From Xanthomonas codiaei (GTDB lineage Bacteria > Pseudomonadota > Gammaproteobacteria > Xanthomonadales > Xanthomonadaceae), in the NCBI RefSeq assembly GCF_002939785.1, contig NZ_MDEC01000010.1, positions 1 through 35,465 on the forward strand: a stretch of 35,465 nucleotides of DNA, written 5' to 3'. The translations under genes and the position numbers were made by a program. A model generated the notes under the pieces. It was not told the DNA's origin, searched no databases, and was given only the letters and a program-made list of their open reading frames with translations. Below are positions 33,277 through 35,465 of this stretch, in pieces; position 1 is the stretch's first letter; the number at the start of each line of letters is the position of its first letter.

Positions 33277-35465
33277 ATGCACGCCAACCATACCGCCGTC
33301 ACCGCTGCAGGCCGTTCCTCCCGTACGTTGCCGCCACGCGCGCCGCTGGCGCTTGCGCTGGCCGCCGCGCTCACGCTCAGCGCGCCGGCCGCCGCGCAGG
33401 TCGCCAGCACCCAGCTGCCCACCAGCGGCAGCATTGCCGGCGGCACCGGCACCATCCAGGCGCCCAGCGGCGCCACCCAGGTCATCACCCAGACCTCGAA
33501 CCGGATGGCGCTGACCTGGTCGTCCTTCGACGTCGGCTCGGCGGCCACGGTGCGCTTCGATCAGCCTTCCAGCAGCGCGGCGGTACTCAACCTGATCGGT
33601 GGCAGCTCGGCCAGCCAGATCTTCGGCAACCTCAGCGCCAACGGCCAGGTGTTCCTGATCAACAGCCGCGGTGTGCTGTTCGGCAATACCGCGCAGGTCA
33701 ATGTCGGCGGACTGGTGGCCAGCAGCCTGAGCACCAGCGCGGCCAACTTCATGAGTAGTAACGACGCGCTCGATGCCGGCGGTTCCACCGCCTCGATCAT
33801 CAACAGCGGCACCATCACCGCGGCGGCAGGCTCGGTCAACCTGATCGGCGGCCAGGTGGTCAACGACGGCACCGTCACCGCCACCGCGGGCAACATCACG
33901 CTGGCAGGCGCCGACCGTGTCACGCTCAATTTCGAAGCCGGCGGTTTCGGTGTCATCATCACCCGCGCATTGCAATCGCAGCTCGCCACGCTGGCAGTGC
34001 AGAACACCGGCAGCCTGATCGCACCCGGCAACACCATCAGCTTGCAGGCAAGCGCCGCCAGTGGGGTGTTCAGTCAATTGATCAACAACAGCGGCATCAT
34101 CAGCGCCGCCTCGCTGTCGTCGGCCGGTTCCGACGGCAGTGTCTCGTTGGTCGCCAATGGCGCCACCGGTACGGCCATCGGTGGCAGCGGCAGCATCAAT
34201 GCCGACACCGGCTCCATCGGCTACAGCGCCGGCGCGGGCGGTATCGAACAGACCGGCGTCCTGACCGCCGGTGATCTCAGCGCCACGGCCGGCAGGGACC
34301 TGCTGCTCACCGGCAGCAACCAGATCGCCGGCATCCGCGCCACGGTGGGCGGCAACCTCAGCGTGACCAACGCACGCAGCCTCGGCCAGGCCAGCGCACT
34401 CGAGGTGAACGGAACCAGCACCTTCGCGCTGGGCAGCAACGCACTCACGCTGGACAATGCGGGCAACAACTTTACCGGCGCGGTGAATATCACCGCCGGT
34501 ACCACCCGCATCGATGACGGCAATGCGCTGACGCTGGGCACGCTCAACACCGGCAACCTCACCGCCACCAGCAATGGCGCGCTCAATCTGGGCAGCGGGA
34601 GCGTGGGCGGTACGCTGACGGCAGTCAGCAATAACGGCGCGATCATCCAGTCCACCGGCAGCGGCCTGACCGTCACCGGTACCAGCAACCTGCAGGCGGG
34701 CACCGGCGCGATCACGCTGACTACCGGCAGCAACGATTTCCAGCAGGCAGTCACGCTTGGCGGCGGTGCCACCAGCATCACCGATGCCAATGCGCTGACG
34801 CTGGGCACCCTGTCCACCGGCAACCTCACTGCCACCAGCACCGGCGCATTGAACCTGGGCAGCGGCACGGTGACCGGCACGTTGGCGGCCAGCAGCAATA
34901 ATGGCGCGATCACCCAGTCCACCGTCAGCGGGCTGAGCGTGACCGGCACCAGCAACCTGCAGGCGGGCACCGGTGCGATCACGCTGACCACCGGCAGCAA
35001 CGACTTCCAGCAGGCGGTCACGCTTGGTGGCGGCGCCACCAGCATCACCGATGCCAATGCGCTGACGCTGGGGACGCTGTCCACCGGCAACCTCACCGCC
35101 AACAGCACTGGCGCACTGAACCTGGGCAGCGGCACGGTGAATGGCACCCTGACCGCCACCAGCAACAACGGCGCGATCACCCAGTCCACCGTCAGCGGTC
35201 TGACCGTCACCGGCATCGGCGATGTGCAGGCGGGCACCGGCGCGATCACGCTGACCACCGGCAGCAACGACTTCCAGCAGGCGCTCACGCTTGGCGGCGG
35301 TGCCACCAGCATCACCGATGGCAATGCGCTGACGCTGGGGACGCTGTCCACCGGCAACCTCACCGCCACCAGCATCGGCGCATTGAACCTGGGCAGCGGC
35401 ACGGTGACCGGCACGTTGGCGGCCAGCAGCAATAATGGCGCGATCACCCAGTCCACCGTCAGCGG
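33277..35465 (+). CDS. TpsA filamentous haemagglutinin-type exoprotein, 3' truncated by window
   Basis: Open from ATG 33277 to the window end (at least 729 residues). A long signal peptide (about 1-40, with the hydrophobic core LALALAAALTLSAPAAAQ) is followed by the TPS secretion domain: WSSFDVGSAATVRFDQPS, LNLIGGSSASQIFGNLSANG, QVFLINSRGVLFGNTAQVNV and GGLVASSL, the family's conserved order. The rest is a Gly/Ser/Thr/Asn-rich beta-helix. From 34521 it consists of 89-residue units that repeat almost exactly. Expected roles are adhesion, biofilm formation or contact-dependent inhibition; the C-terminal end that would decide between these is outside the window. The start is ATG 33277, 11 bp after tpsB; no strong ribosome binding site is seen beyond GAGGG at 33264-33268. 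Confidence 0.93.
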   Translation, partial: MHANHTAVTAAGRSSRTLPPRAPLALALAAALTLSAPAAAQVASTQLPTSGSIAGGTGTIQAPSGATQVITQTSNRMALTWSSFDVGSAATVRFDQPSSSAAVLNLIGGSSASQIFGNLSANGQVFLINSRGVLFGNTAQVNVGGLVASSLSTSAANFMSSNDALDAGGSTASIINSGTITAAAGSVNLIGGQVVNDGTVTATAGNITLAGADRVTLNFEAGGFGVIITRALQSQLATLAVQNTGSLIAPGNTISLQASAASGVFSQLINNSGIISAASLSSAGSDGSVSLVANGATGTAIGGSGSINADTGSIGYSAGAGGIEQTGVLTAGDLSATAGRDLLLTGSNQIAGIRATVGGNLSVTNARSLGQASALEVNGTSTFALGSNALTLDNAGNNFTGAVNITAGTTRIDDGNALTLGTLNTGNLTATSNGALNLGSGSVGGTLTAVSNNGAIIQSTGSGLTVTGTSNLQAGTGAITLTTGSNDFQQAVTLGGGATSITDANALTLGTLSTGNLTATSTGALNLGSGTVTGTLAASSNNGAITQSTVSGLSVTGTSNLQAGTGAITLTTGSNDFQQAVTLGGGATSITDANALTLGTLSTGNLTANSTGALNLGSGTVNGTLTATSNNGAITQSTVSGLTVTGIGDVQAGTGAITLTTGSNDFQQALTLGGGATSITDGNALTLGTLSTGNLTATSIGALNLGSGTVTGTLAASSNNGAITQSTVS
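34521..35465 (+). repeat. 267-bp tandem repeats within tpsA (three units plus a partial fourth)
   Basis: The sequence CAATGCGCTGACGCTGGG recurs at 34521, 34788, 35055 and 35322, exactly 267 bp (89 codons) apart. Units are highly similar and encode NALTLGTL...GNLTA...GALNLGSG blocks. The array continues beyond the window. A more diverged half-unit (NNFTGAVNITAG) precedes it. Such arrays are prone to unequal recombination and assembly collapse. Confidence 0.95.

Noticed and set aside
34221..35456. 411-codon minus-strand frame with Leu/Pro/Val repeats
   Set aside because: Mirror image of the tpsA repeats, which are read in the plus-strand frame that follows tpsB and carries the TPS domain.

Overview
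The window is high-GC proteobacterial DNA. It most resembles a type VI secretion system (T6SS) chromosomal locus of Xanthomonas (Xanthomonadaceae). The strongest pointer is an ECF43-type sigma factor overlapping a transmembrane Ser/Thr kinase gene inside a T6SS cluster, the arrangement described as EcfK/PknS in Xanthomonas citri. The species cannot be fixed from sequence reading alone. The sheath, Hcp and several baseplate genes (tssA, B, C, E, F, G, J) are not here and presumably lie upstream of position 1.

Layout. (1) 1-771: 3' end of tssH/clpV. (2) 785-3703: a lower-GC accessory patch with an unidentified protein, a decayed PAAR remnant, a small Cys/His protein and a probable PD-(D/E)xK nuclease toxin, punctuated by a GGGGTCAGGTT-type repeat. 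(3) 4121-7179: envelope-type accessory genes (DUF4124-like protein, CPBP membrane protease, Cys-rich exported protein, ThuA-like protein). (4) 7514-10560: ecfK-pknS regulatory pair. (5) 10631-17003: spike module with PAAR, a TPR-methyltransferase, VgrG, a DUF6931-like protein and the FHA protein TagH. (6) 17164-19176: a divergent LysR/aldo-keto reductase pair that splits the T6SS cluster, followed by about 870 bp without a clear gene. (7) 20048-31158: tssK-tssL-tssM-tagF-pppA-ppkA, tightly packed with ATGA overlaps. (8) 31155-35465: a small membrane protein, then a two-partner secretion (type Vb) pair tpsB-tpsA, overlapping the end of the T6SS operon; tpsA runs off the window with exact-period 267-bp repeats.

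How it fits together. TssL and TssM form the envelope complex, TssK the baseplate connector, VgrG plus PAAR the spike, and ClpV recycles the sheath. PpkA, PppA, TagH (FHA) and TagF form the threonine-phosphorylation control module. EcfK and PknS are the transcriptional switch. The most interesting non-coding signal is a 16-bp element, TGAGAC-N4-TGTCGG, present with identical spacing upstream of PAAR, vgrG and tssK and seen nowhere else in the window. It is a good candidate for the EcfK-dependent promoter element.
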